Source: Saccoglossus kowalevskii (Eukaryota; Hemichordata; Enteropneusta; Harrimaniidae). Taken from it: a stretch of DNA of 47,340 nt. The position numbers were made by a program, and so were the translations under genes. Where the stretch lies: assembly GCF_000003605.2 (NCBI RefSeq), contig NW_003135356.1, positions 52,043 through 99,382 on the forward strand. The letters run 5' to 3'. The notes under the pieces are model-generated. The model did not search any database. It was not told the DNA's origin and worked only from the letters and a program-made list of their open reading frames with translations. Of the stretch, positions 24,408 through 36,825 are shown one piece after another; position 1 is the first letter of the stretch, and the number at the start of each line of letters is the position of its first letter.

Positions 24408-25095
24408 AACTATTTTCCTGTGATGAAACCGTTAAAGTGTTAAAACATTATGCGAGTAAATGCCATAAAGATTATACAGTTAGTGACTAGGTTTTACGAG
24501 CAATGATCTAAATAACAGCGATTACGAGTGTGTGCTGCGAAAACAGGTTTTGAGACAGCTGTTCCGCGTGCAGCCATCTCATAAACAAAAGGAGAGAAAA
24601 AGAGACTTGTTCAATTATTTTCGAAGAGCTAAACTCTCAAGTGTAAGAATAACGATGCTATCAAACAGGATGCCTGTTGGTGTCTGGGTATTGTACTTTT
24701 AACAGTGGCATATTGGCGGGGAAGTTGGTTTTATGTTGATATTATGTTTTGAATTCGGTATTCCCGCTTTATATTATGTTTGCAATCCGAATGGCAGACG
24801 TCTTCGAGCGCCTGGCAGTAAGCGCGTATCATTGAGACACACAGATGACTCACTGTGTCATCGTTATGCAATAGAATGTAAAGTTAATACTTGTTGATAG
24901 AAAGTGTATTTTCTTAGTTTATTTTTATTGTACAACCTCTGACCAATTTACAACAAATTTAAATTATTGAAGTCGTAACATGAATATTATGCATGTTTAG
25001 GTCCAAGAAAATTCAGTTGTATAGCGCTGTAACTTAATGACGTAATGTATCGAAAAATGACAACCATTGTCACTACCACAAAATTTAACCATATA
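24408..25095. other. Non-coding stretch, nothing recognised
   Basis: AT-rich with no protein-like frame or repeat that I can see. Confidence 0.35.
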
Positions 25096-25305
25096 CTGTA
25101 AGATACTTTATTTTAGCTGGAATTAATTTTCGCTGAATAATAAACTTATTGGGTGTTTTGTATGGAATTTATTTTCACTGATTTTTGACAAGTTGAATGT
25201 AAAATATAGGAACAACGGCATATTCGCTGAATTTTATTTTCACTGAATTATTCCTTCAGCGGAAATAGCGAACAATATTTCTATGTGAAAAAAAGTATTA
25301 CACAG
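25096..25305. mobile_element. MITE, TACTGTA family, copy 2 (210 bp)
   Basis: It starts CTGTAAGATACTTTATTTT and ends AAGTATTACACAG, inverted ends of about 15 bp with a few mismatches, flanked by TA on both sides (25094-25095 and 25306-25307). Internally TTTTCRCTGAAT-like words recur three or four times, a trait shared with copy 3. Non-coding. Confidence 0.75.
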
Positions 25306-28300
25306 TATGTTTGTTCATATTTGTTTTCAACAATTATGACGCTAAAAAAGTTTAAGTAAATAATAAACAAGAAAAATGTGTGTACACTGAATTGGATCAC
25401 CATAACTGTCTAGCAATCCATAGGTACATGTTTATTGTTGCACTTTACATTTATGTTTAATTTGTTAAGAAATATGCGTAATATAACTTTATTAACACGT
25501 TGCAAACATGAGAGTATTTACTGTATATGGCGCATTGAAAACATAATGGAACATGATAAAACAGAATAGTGAAAACAAAACTGAACGGTAACCCACATAA
25601 ACAAATTATTCTTTAAATATTTTTTTTTCTGTCAATGAAAATGCATAGTTCAAGCATGTGTTAGATAAATAGATAGCACTTATTGAATAGTGTGTTTCTT
25701 TCTGCTTCGAAACATTTAAAAATGAAATTCAATCCATCTTCATCTGTCTTCCAAGTTAATTATAAGTTCATGATGTCGACTCTAAATGGCGTCTACTTAG
25801 TCTCAACTAATTAAGCTTTTTACGAGATTTAAAATTCAAATGATATTTGAGTAATTAAAAACAACATCTTCTTTAAATAATCGATAAGTCCTAAATGTAT
25901 TTCCTTCACCAATATACCATTGGTTTTCTTAATTTGTGCTTTCCAGGTGGATGAATGACCATTCATCATATTATATGTAACTAAATTAGTCAATGAAACT
26001 AGGTTTTCCATGTTGTGATGTATTTGTTCACTTAGTGGGAATTGCTCTAAAATTTAAATTGCGACAGTTGCGGTGTTCGCGCGAAAAAAAGTTTCTTGAC
26101 AATCATCGACTGAAAAATACCACGTATTTCCATACAATCGCCTATGATTGTTTTTTTTAGCATGCTAGGGTGGCATCAAGTCACTGAATCGTACACTTGT
26201 TTTCTGATAAACGATCGAAGATGGGCCATATCGCAAAATCAATATTTGATGAAAAGAATTTGCCATTACGATTAGTCTGAGGTGCGCTCTAGACGCTTGA
26301 GTTATTTCCTGTATAGCCATTAGGTCCATTCCATTTGATTTGTAGAACGACTATTTCAATTATGTTACCACTACGTCCGAGCGAACATCGCGTATTATGT
26401 ACTCCCTAGTTACGCTAAGTTTAGCGCGCACCGTAGCAATTTGCGAACAGGGGTGTATTGCAGTAAAAAGTCTAAACTGTGATCAGTACAACGCACGCAC
26501 GTCTGAACTTCAGATTTGATTATTCAGATTCATATGTTATTACACAACACGTTACGAGTTTGCATGTTTTTTTTTTTATTTCCTTAGAATTTGAGAGGGA
26601 GAATGTAACCGCTTGCAATGAGAACCAGTGTGACTGGCCTGCCGACGGGGTTCCAAGGGTGGTTTTTCAATGTTTAATAAACGATAGAGTTTTTGTTTTA
26701 TTTTACCCGTGAATCAACAATCACTTACGATTAAAACAATTTAATAGAGACTACTTTAAATGAAAATGGAATGTATTTATTTGGGTAGTTATTCTTGTTC
26801 AAATCTAACAATCAGTTACTTGGTTAAAAATTGATTTTGTAACATTTCTTAACCAACCTCTGTTTAATATATTGAATGTACATTGTGATCCTAATAGTAA
26901 TGACATGATGATGTAGATCGCAAAGCGAAATGCATTGTGGTAGCCATCACTGTCACACGAGAGGATCGGCCCACGAAGGGTCGCCGAACATGATTGCGTG
27001 TACACTGACGTCCGCCCGCTAATACAGATATCTGATACACCCTAGTGTGATCATCAATGTACGGCACGTCTGGAAAGTGTGCGATTGACACAATGGTACG
27101 ACGACGTGTCGAATCGAAACGTCAGATAACTAATAGACACATCAATTAATTTGATTAAATGTTAATTGAAATTAAATTGTGTAATAATTTATTTTCTATA
27201 TGTTTGCGTGCTCGCTCTTTTCCCGCACGTATTGTGTCACCAGTTGGCAATTTGAGTCGGAAGAATATGCCGATCTCCCCGATGGGTAAACTGTCCGTAT
27301 TAGTTAATGGATTGACTGAGACGACAAGAAGCGTTAAGGGACAAGGACACTATTAATGTTTGCCAAGAACACGGCCATGCCCACCTGGTGTGTACTTTGA
27401 TCTCAGAGGTTTGGTGGAATAAAATGCTAGGGTTTGTTTATTGTTGAAGTTTTTAGGTTCAGTGTAACTCGTGAAGATCACGAAATGAACACATCTGAGA
27501 GAGGTGTACCTATATGTAGTATGGCGGATATGTGTTTGATACTTCAATGTAACGAAGGCGTCCTCTATCATTGATTCGGAGAAATGTTTACGATTGAAAG
27601 TTCCAGAGATCAGCCGGGGAGAAGTAAATATGCCTCTATGATGTGTCATTGATTACTGATCTGAAAACTACTATGTATTTAAATTTGCTAACCTACTTTT
27701 TATTACGTGCACAGTACCTTCTAGTGATTATTGTGATCACCGTGAAAAAAAACAAGATTAGTTGAGATATTGGATATCGGAAGTACTTGAGCTATCATGT
27801 GCTGAAGATCGCAGTGTTTAATCACTAAATCAAACATACTTTTCATTGTTTGTAATCACTCAAGATCACTTTAATCCATTTTGAGAGCAACTTCAAAATT
27901 AAATTTTTCAATTTCCTCATGAACTGTGCAAAATCCAAAGCCCTTATGGGTGCTTAGAGGGGTCCATGAGAGGTTTCTCTACAGATCTGAAAAGTGAGAA
28001 TGCATCAATAATATACGCGCCAATTGTCGGATGCAATGTAGTCGTTCTACACAACGCATGATTCGGGGTTCTGAAAGTAAACATACTAACGTTGATAGTG
28101 TCCCAGATTAATATTTCACATCAATAAAACAATACAAATTCAGCTACACTGAAATTTGCCAGTGGAAAACATCTCATTAAACAGAACTAGTGACAGAAAT
28201 TTCCCAACAGTGATTGGTGCTATATTATTATATTTTGGTTTTCAAACAACAACTTGAATGAACTCTCGCAAATATTCGACTACGCCCGATTCTATACTAT

Positions 28301-28406
28301 TTTTCCTTATAAAATATACTAAAATGGCGATGTAGAGAATGCGTATTCGGCCGTCTACTGTTGTGATATTCATTACTACTATAGAAATGCTATGTAATGT
28401 ACTAAT
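25306..28406. other. Non-coding stretch, one weak exon-like segment
   Basis: No gene called. At 26588-26658 a polypyrimidine-AG boundary precedes a Cys-containing open segment, discussed in the findings. The rest is AT-rich without repeats that I recognise. Confidence 0.35.
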
Positions 28407-28742
28407 GACCAGTTAGCTAGGTAGGCAAACCTAGGTAATAATGTCCAGTTAGCTAGGTAGGCTAACCATAATGGAGGTTACCTCCATGGGCTAACCTAGG
28501 TGATAATGTCCAGTTAGCTAGGTAGGCAAACCTAGGTAATAATGTCCAGTTAGCTAGGTAGGCTAACCATAATGGGGGTTACCTCCATGGGCTAACCTAG
28601 GTGATAATGTCCAGTTAGCTAGGTAGGCAAACCTAGGTAATAATGTCCAGTTAGCTAGGTAGGTTAACCCAGGTAATGATGTCCAGTTAGCTAGGCAGGC
28701 TAACCCAGGTGATAATGCCCTGTTACGTAGGTAGGCTGACTC
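28407..28742 (+). repeat. Higher-order minisatellite (36-bp and 65-bp subunits, 101-bp period)
   Basis: Two subunits, both starting GTCCAGTTAGCTAGGTAGGC, alternate. One is 36 bp (28407, 28508, 28609). The other is 65 bp (28443, 28544) and adds a palindromic insert around GGAGGTTACCTCC. They form a 101-bp higher-order period. Two further 36-bp units (28645 and 28681) and a decayed partial unit (28717-28742) close the array. Near-identity between the 65-bp copies (GGAGG versus GGGGG) points to recent expansion. Confidence 0.95.
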
Positions 28743-30409
28743 GGCTACGAAATGAAATTTGATAGCATGTATATGATTACTGCTAATTAATATTAATTTG
28801 TTCTTGCTTGACCACAGTAAAAATGAGCTTGATATTTGTCATCTATCCCCAGTAATAGCCCAGTGTCACGCGTCACAGTCAAACTCCCGTACTGTCAAGT
28901 GCTCTGGTTCCACGGCGTAAGGTTGCCAGCATTTGGAACCTGTGTTTTGCAAGAAGGGGGGGGGGGGTCAGCTAATATTGGTATCTTCTCTACACGGACT
29001 TTGTTCAAGTAGCGTGACGTTGCGACTACTTTATTATACTACTTATGCAATCATTGAGACACCGTCGTTTGAAAACTATCAGACAGACTTCGTCGCTAGT
29101 GTTGCCGTGTAATACTAAAACACTATTGGGAATGACTACACTGTGCAAACTGTTGGTCTAGCTCAGCTGGGTTATTGATCAATATTGATATTGTTCGTCA
29201 AGTATGTAAAATCTATATGATTGATTAATGTTACAGACCTGTTACATAATATAATGTTAATTATCAATCTCACATTATATGATCGTGTGCTTTTGTTTGA
29301 CCAATGATGTGATATTCTGGTGTGTGAGATATTGGCGGTCAGGTTCAATGGGAGATCTCGTATTCCCTTTTGTAACTATAAGCGTATATTCCCCAAAACG
29401 GATCGGAACAGGAAGTCAGTAGAAGACACCGGATTTTGTTTTTCGTTAGCATGGGGGAAATTGGTTGGCGTGAGAGAAACAGGTGTTTTTCCAAGAATCC
29501 ATTCGTCTATTCTTGTTAGTGATTAGTCACGATAACGTTGGGGGGGGGGGTCGTGACGTAGGAATCAATATATTACAGTTTAGAGAAGGATAGATTATTC
29601 GATTTGATATAACGGATGTAATCGATAGCTGAACGATCAATCAGTACTAACGAGGTGGTTTGTGGGAAGATAATCGGATCAGGGTATAGGAACCTCTTCC
29701 ATAAAGATTACAGATTACGGTACTCGTGGGAGCAAAGGGTCTCGCGAGAATTTGCCGTCATAATCGAGGTCGAACGGAACCGTCTTTGACAGCAAACTTG
29801 CACGAAAACTCTAAGATGACAGTACCACAAAGGACACTGTTCCGGGGGTGGTATCTATGGAAACCACAACTTACGCGTACGTGCCTTCAACTGTGCAACA
29901 TCTCGGTTCGTGCCCAAAAGTGATTCCACGTTCGTATATATGGCGGTCTCCTTGCTTTTTGATGAGCTGCTTTTCTATTCAGGAACTGTGCTTATCGGAG
30001 GATAAAATAAAGTTGAACATGCACATCAAATGTTATCAGAACCGTAAACATCGTGTTAAACGTGACGGGAATCACTCAAACGTGAATCTCGCGTGACTGG
30101 TCACGTGACGTGGAATGCTAGTAAGACGGAACAATTTTGATAGTGTTTTGACCTTGTGAAAAAAGATAATGTACAGTCATCAATTTGCGTTAACGTTTTC
30201 TGAAAGTTTGAACTCACTAAGCTGTAGAACGGGTTATCATTTGCGAAATCATAAGATCAATTTTGTGTACTATTCGCATGATGGAAACCAGATGATGGAA
30301 TGGATGAATTAATAGATGGAAACCAGCATAGTCGAGTTGTTGCCACTCGCAAACGTCATAATCACGCGAGAGCTCGTTCATCAATATCGCAAAGGATTTC
30401 AATGATATA
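28743..30409. other. Non-coding stretch with two G-runs
   Basis: Two long G-runs, 28956-28967 (12 G) and 29540-29550 (11 G), each followed by TC. GAGATATTGGCGG at 29326-29338 matches the right arm of the element at 44-151. GATGGAAACCAG is repeated near 30282 and 30316. No protein-like frame. Confidence 0.4.
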
Positions 30410-30566
30410 AAGCGGTGGAATCGTCACCTGCGCGTGCGTCAGATGGCCATAGCGTGTCATTGTTTACAAACAAGCGTCTACCTATGAGCCTTTGCGTTCA
30501 TCGTGTGTTGTTATCGTCGCTTGGGACCCAATTCCCGCGCGTGCGCAGGTGACGACCCTCCCGCTT
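30410..30566 (-). mobile_element. MITE, AAGCGG family, copy 2 (157 bp)
   Basis: This copy is inverted relative to those at 22938 and 39259: the interior reads TCATTGTTTACAAACAAGCG and then TTGTTATCGTCGCTTGGGA. Its ends are AAGCGGTGGAATCGTCACC and GGTGACGACCCTCCCGCTT, flanked by TA (30408-30409 and 30567-30568). Under the alternative TTAA reading the left flank would be ATAA. Confidence 0.9.
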
Positions 30567-33565
30567 TAATAAATGAACAGTTTTCACTACTGATAAAGCA
30601 AATAACAGAGACGACATATCATCATATCAACAGCGAACCTAAGGCGTAAGCTGCTCCATCTATTAAGGTGCACAAAATATATAAAAAATGTCGTTATTTT
30701 TTTTGAATAGTACTGTTTGCAAGTTGTTGAGATTTACATCGATTAATTACAATATAGAAAAGATATTTCCGGATTATGCACGACTTGACACAAATTCAAA
30801 AGTGGCGCCATCGTGGGATTTTGAGAACAAAAGAGTTGTACTAAGGGGCCGTATGTTACTTCCATTCAGGTATAATAAAGATGACTGTGCTAATTATAGT
30901 AACTATGACGTCACAACCTGTACTTGTTAAAAAAAAAACAAAGAATGGAGAAAAACTTGTTTCGCGGTGGTTTAGACCTAGATCGTGATATCTGAATTTT
31001 GCTGCAGTAAGATGTAGGGCGTGATTGTATTGGCAATCACGGGGCAATCTGTTTGTGAAACAATATGTAAATAACATTGCACTGAGTTTTCACATCGCTT
31101 ATTAATTGTGAATGTCATGTGACCTATCCCTAAGTCGTCTTGCCGACAAATATTGCGCTCTATAGTCTGCACTAGTAGTTTACTGGTGGCTAGGGTAAAT
31201 TTAATACGTTCACATATTTGCATAATTGCTTCTACGTGCTAATGTTACGCACACATGATTCGCGCAGACGCGCAGGTTTAGTGAACGCGTAGCTACGGAG
31301 ACGTACACGCGCCAGCCGAATCTCTGACGCGTCAGAAACAACCACATACAGTAGAAAAGAGTAACAAAAAACCTGCTCCCAATATACTAGGGCCATAGGG
31401 TCTCTGGGGAATGCCGCCATGCCCGCGGAGCTTCAGGAAATTACGTTTGAATTCTGGATAGTACTCCTGTAACACCGAAGGACATAGCATACATATCGCG
31501 AGAGTGCACGTTTAATGCCCAATGGACCATTGATGTTTGTGTTTTGTTATTTACTGCCATTACTTATTATATTTAGTTAGCAGCATCCTTGTAAATTTTA
31601 CGCGCTTCATATGAATTTTTGTTTGTGTGTGGCATGCGCGTCATGTTTTCGCGCGTTCGGCACATGGGCAACCCTTTGACGCGTGTGCATGGAAAGCAAA
31701 CGATCCGCGCCTACAAAAGCGTCCTCGCCATTTTGATCTCAGTTGTGAAAGTATTTGCAGAGGCATTCCAAAACAAGTGTTAATCACTTAACGCACAGCT
31801 GTAGATAACGCAACGTCGAAAATGAGCGCAATATCTTTGATTTAAAAATCTATCATCCGGGAAAATAATAGAGCATCGCGAACTCTACATCTCCGTTCAT
31901 GCAGCAGTGTCTTACGATTTCTATAAATATAGAACGAGGTTTGTGATATTTATGGGAGCATTACCCGTGAGACATCGGCAGATTTACGCTGAGTGATCAT
32001 ACGAGAAACCATTATGCTAATGTGATATATTTATATGCTGTTTTATTGTACTACATGTACGTCTACATATTTTAGCATTCCTATTAAAAATGGAAAAGTA
32101 GTTATCTTAAAATGGGAAAGTAGTTTTTTTTTTTTTTCAATTGAAAAAAATGGAAAGGTAGTTTTCCTAAACATTCTATGTACTCTGTAAATATTGTTAC
32201 ATTTGCAAAGCTATAATCGCAGTACAGTGACAACGCCCACTAATTCAGCCAACCAATGAGACTACGTGTCTTATCAGTGGTTCTTGACGATATTTGCATA
32301 TCAATGCAATATATGATCGTAGATGCGGTTTGAAAATCTATAAATGGACTGGGACATTAAAGTTAGTTGAGTAATAAAGACGTGTCAGTTATTTCATGGT
32401 TAAACTGTTTAAAACTGCCGAAAATCAGGGAAATTGCTAGTTGTGACGTTACCCTGGACCGAGGAGAGACCTTCCCTTTCGCAAGTTGTGCTTCGTCCTC
32501 CTGTCGGAGTTTCGCCGTGAGTTGACAAGGCCCTTTGAATTCTGGACGACTAGCCAACTTACTCACATCAGTCAATATTTCATCGTTGTCAAGAGATGTA
32601 TCGCTAACATGGACATAAATACAGTGTTTACCTTTAAGTTACGTATTTACATAACCATGGCTTATATGCCCCTGGATGGTTCGAAACTAAGCGATATGCA
32701 AATGACCCGTCTGTGCGGCATTATTTGCTGACACAGTAACGGCGAAGGTTTGCTTGTCGGCCGATGACTCGCCTTTCAAGAGTACAAACAATGAACTAAG
32801 AAAACATAAAATCGTCTGTCACGTGATTCAAAGTGCCAGCCAATACATCATCTAAGTCACGCCCTCTAGCGACTGAGGCCCTTCTGTGACGTCATGGGTT
32901 TAAGAAATGACATTCACTACGTTGATAATATTTTTGATTGGCGGGTATCCGGAAACAGCATAATATTTTTTTTTAAGATTTAGTTTGCTTTTAAATGACG
33001 AACTACTACATAGTAAATCAAATTTGCGGCTTCATGTACACATTACGTCATTGTGACGTCAACGAAGGTTATTGACAGATACTAAAGGTACCAACCACCG
33101 TATATATACGTCAGTTCACATAGTTTCATTTCACCAACGAAATATATTGATATAGATTTTAGGCCTGTTGGTTTTCTATTACACCTTGCAATTCTATTGA
33201 GTGATTATGCTTTCGAATTTATATAGTGTTACTTCTAAGTGAACGAAACGAGTCGAGTATTGTGCGTGTTTTCCATGTGAACCAAATTGCTGGTTCCAGG
33301 TACCTAGATATAATACCATGTACATTGTGGTTTTACTTTATACTGTTGTCCGCGAAGCCCAGAGCAACATACCACTATAATCGAACGAAATTCCATTGTT
33401 TGTGTTCTTTTCTCCCGGCAAATATTTCCCTCTCGGTCATAAATACGAGAATTGATGACTTGCGTCGAATTAATAATAGTAAGAGACAAACTGTCCACTT
33501 TATTTAATAAACTGACCCCCAACCACGAATCAAATAAACACAGTATTAAACCTCGCAATAAAGTA
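30567..33565. other. Non-coding stretch with a small tandem repeat
   Basis: No gene recognised. CpG-rich patches occur at 31260-31340 and 31620-31730 without protein-like frames. CRE-like TGACGTCA occurs near 32886 and 33053. Confidence 0.35.
32086..32172 (+). repeat. Three imperfect tandem units, AAATGGAAAAGTAGTT
   Basis: AAAATGGAAAAGTAGTTATC, AAAATGGGAAAGTAGTTTTT and AAAATGGAAAGGTAGTTTTC follow each other at 32087, 32109 and 32147. The second and third are separated by a T-run and CAATTGAA. Confidence 0.75.
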
Positions 33566-33749
33566 CTGTAAGATTATTTATTTTCACTGACACTTAATTT
33601 CACTACTTTTGATGCTTCGAGCAAAACACTGAGGTTTTATTTCACGAATTTGTTAGGGAACAATGAGTTCTATTGTTTTTTACATGTTCACATAGATTTA
33701 ATTTTGCTCAGCGAAGTTAAAACCCAGTGAGTAACGAATGCATTCACAG
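33566..33749. mobile_element. MITE, TACTGTA family, copy 3 (184 bp)
   Basis: It starts CTGTAAGATTATTTATTTTC and ends GAATGCATTCACAG, with flanking TA at 33564-33565 and 33750-33751. Shared interior words with copy 1 include TTAATTTCACTACTTTT, GTTCA(C/T)(A/G)TAGATT and AATGAATGC-like ends. Non-coding. Confidence 0.75.
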
Positions 33750-35640
33750 TAGGACGATGCGAGCCATACATGTTGCGTTATTTCCGAGTTTTGAAATTGA
33801 AACCACGTCTTCACCGAACGTTATCAAGATACGATCGGATGTAGATAACTTGTGACCACGAAGACGATAAACACGTTATTGCGGTTTTTAGGTGACTAGC
33901 GTGAATTTCAATTACAACGACGTCACAACCGTTATCAATATTTCTTATTTTCGCGTTTTGGCAGAATTAAACAAACTTATGAATACTCATGAGATAATAG
34001 TGACGTAATTTCACATTACCCAATCGTATGACGCGTTCGCTAAACTGTAGTTATCGGTACCGTTATATATCCGGGATATCGTTAAACAATCACGTAACTA
34101 CATAACCTTTCTGCACAGTGACGCAATGTAATACTGTCCACTGTCTTTAAACATAAACAAACTAAAAACTAAAACAACTTTTCATCATATAACAAATCAA
34201 AATGTATGTCGATTCCATTATAATTTAACACAATTTTAGAAAATTTGCTCAAGTAATTTATCGGAAAAAAACTGATCAACCATTGCTTCACGAAAGATAT
34301 ATATTTACTTGTATTTCCGTTTCGTACATCTGTTTTGTGAAAACTATTGATGTATTGTCTGTAGTCGTGTCTACTGTGACTATGACACTGTGCAATTTTC
34401 CATCGATAAAGAGACTTTAATTTCCTATCGACCGTAAACTAAACATCCCGATGATAATAATAGAGTAGTTCGTGTTTTGCCGGCGGGGCAAGCTACGCTA
34501 TCCTCAACTCAACCATTACTAAGCCGCTCGTCGAATCCCATGCGATCAGTGGATATCTGCCAGAATGCACAGCCGTATTTTTTTTTAATTTCATGGGTTT
34601 GTTCGCCGTGCAAGTCATCGCCAAGGGGTAGTGAAATATGGAATATACATTTGCAGATTTGATTCGGAGATTATTGATTTATTTAAGTTGCACGTTTCGA
34701 GCCGAAATCTGATTGATAAGACATCCATATTGTATGAACAATGTCTTGGGAAACAGCGGGAAGCCTGAGTAAACGGTAACATAAATGGTATGCTCAGTGT
34801 ACTCACTGTAGCGTGACCCAAATTAGCATAAACGACGACGAATCGCCAAGCACACAGCGCGGTATACTCTCAATTTAACCAGGGCATATCGCAAAAAGCA
34901 CTGAGTTTCCTAGCGGCGTAGAAAAGTGTAACTTTTCGCCATCACGAAATAAATAGGTTCATTATGGAACGCTGTTAATAATCAAACCACTTAATTTTGT
35001 AATTCGCTGTCACAATCCTAGCATGCGGTCACAGCCACGTAGTGATCGGGAAATGGATTTATATATTTGAAATCAGACTATACAGTGTAGATTTCACAGT
35101 GGAATAATCAAAAGGTCAATATTTAACGATGACACAATTGACAGTGACATTGCCCCCACCTTGAATTTCTCGCTACGATGCCCATTCCGTTAACGCATCA
35201 CGGGAAGCGCAAACACGGTTAATGAAGCGAAGTGCCGACCAAGAAGCAAAACGTTGTTGCCTCGGTGACAATGACTTTGCTAATAGATGTAATTTTTTAT
35301 ACGTATGAAAAGAGGTTAGTTTATATTTTGTATGACGTCTAATTGGCGTTGACAGATTTCCATTACTGAGCGAATTTAACTCCGTATTTAGGAATACGAG
35401 AGCGAGAATTGCAAACACAAGTCGTGAAAACAATTCGCGATTTAGGAGATACGAAGCTACAATGTGACGGACAAACAGTGATGTTGGTCGACGTTAACGA
35501 CGTAGGCCGATGAACAGCGATTAGAGCCGATGGAAAACGAAAGAAAGAAAAGAAAACGGCCGAGGAAGACCTGTAATATTTGTACTGCCTTACGTGCTTG
35601 CGAGAGCTATTGTTTGCAAGGCTGTCAAATGTTTTTAACA
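33750..35640. other. Non-coding stretch, nothing recognised
   Basis: Frames of 60-92 codons without motifs. CpG content rises towards the right edge, ahead of the candidate promoter. Confidence 0.35.
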
Positions 35641-35688
35641 TACACGTACAAGGTATGGGTCATGTTCCAAAGGGTGGTAGTCGTCGCG

Positions 35689-35737
35689 CCACGCATGCGC
35701 GAGATATATGGGTCTCATATAAACAAAGATGGCGACT
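35689..35737 (+). promoter_or_regulatory. Candidate promoter: NRF1-like and YY1-like motifs
   Basis: ACGCATGCGCG (near 35691) resembles the NRF1 palindrome TGCGCATGCGCA, and ACAAAGATGGCGAC (35723-35736) resembles the YY1 element AAGATGGCGGC, which in animals often overlaps the start codon of TATA-less genes. Their spacing of about 30 bp, with an ATG inside the YY1-like site, is typical of such promoters. The motif matches are seen; promoter function is inferred. Confidence 0.3.
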
Positions 35738-35803
35738 TTGACTGTTAGGCAGATCAACGAGTACGAACTGAGACGTAACCAGGCTTTAATTTGGTATTTT
35801 CAG
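35729..35803 (+). CDS. Possible first coding exon of an unidentified gene
   Basis: An ATG in good context (AAAGATGG) opens 25 codons beginning MATLTVRQINEYELRR and ending ...WYFQ, where CAG is followed by GTGATT, an acceptable splice donor. Without splicing the frame stops at 35837-35839 (36 codons). Charged and aromatic residues are balanced, unlike the Ile/Leu/Phe-rich noise frames elsewhere, and the start lies inside a YY1-like motif. I do not recognise the peptide and cannot find a matching downstream exon in the window, so this may be a chance frame. Transcript evidence is lacking. Confidence 0.25.
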
Positions 35804-35980
35804 GTGATTAGAAGGTTTCCAAGGAGTCACCGGCGGTAATTAGTGCAATTATTAATGCAATTCATCACTTTAACACAAATGTCGCACATGCGCATCGCAG
35901 CGACGACCGCCATTTAACCAAAGTATTATAAGCAGTACTAGTGATGGACAATAAAAAAAGTCCCGCAGCTCTCTCGCTCT

Positions 35981-35997
35981 TAACGAGATCTTGGCGG
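35981..35997 (-). repeat. Solo copy of the CCGCCAAGATCTCGTTA motif, inverted
   Basis: TAACGAGATCTTGGCGG is an exact inverse of 3470-3486. The adjacent GCAGCTCTCTCGC also aligns with the flank of the other copy. Confidence 0.45.
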
Positions 35998-36696
35998 ACA
36001 CATGCGACGCGCTCGCTGAACGACGATTTTAACGATTTGAGAAGAATATTTTACTTTCTATATTTCTACATTAATTTGAGATTCAATTGATAAAGTTAAT
36101 TTCCATCATTATTCTGGTGGCTAACTTGGTAGATTTTGCAATTATATATTTTTTTGTATTTATTTTTTTGATGTCAAAGGGTTACAATCTATTCTTATCG
36201 CAAATAAATCGACGTCAAATCGTACTGAGGTCGTGCACTATTATTCTACATGACTAAACTTGAAACGGTTCAAGGAAGTTTGCGATTCATAGCCGCGGGT
36301 CAACTGTTTTCAAACTGATATAATTGGCCAATTTTACGAGTTTTACTCAATTTGAGGTTTTTTAAAAGCAATACAGCTGTGTAAAATTGCCGCAATTTGT
36401 TGCCGGCCAGCTTGAATCTGAAATGACGGTGTTCGTCCATTAGCGGAATACGTCTCGTAAAATAAAAAGAAATGTTAACACGTGACCTATTAATGGAATG
36501 TTTAACTTTATCACACGTACAGCTTGTTCTATATCACCGCTTGTGAGATATTTAACAAAAATAATCTTTCTATATTCCTTCAAAAATGTGAAGACGTCTT
36601 GATGTGAAGTTTATGACGACGTAGCGCGTGATCTTGGATACCAAATAACGATCATGATCTTATTTTAAAATTAAAATTAAATCACGTGCACTTTGA
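35998..36696. other. Non-coding stretch, nothing recognised
   Basis: AT-rich without protein-like frames or repeats that I can see. Confidence 0.35.
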
Positions 36697-36825
36697 AAGC
36701 GGGGGAGTCGTCACTTGATGGCCGTAGCATGTCCTTGTTTACAAGCAAGCGTCTACCAATGAGCCTTTGCGTTTTTAGCGTGTGTTGTTATCGTTGCTTG
36801 GAACTCAATTCCCGCGCGTGCGCGT
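36697..36825 (-). mobile_element. MITE, AAGCGG family, copy 3, truncated
   Basis: Same orientation as the copy at 30410. The left end AAGCGGGGGAGTCGTCAC is intact, and the interior TTGTTTACAAGCAAGCGTC and TGTTGTTATCGTTGCTTGG is present. Homology stops after CCCGCGCGTGCGCG, so the right end is lost. About 15 bases next to the left end are also missing. The left flank is GA in place of TA. Confidence 0.85.

Noticed and set aside
23544-28490. TTACCTCCATGG shared by the hairpin at 23.5 kb and the 28.4-kb minisatellite
   Set aside because: Only about 13 bases match and the flanks differ; probably coincidence.
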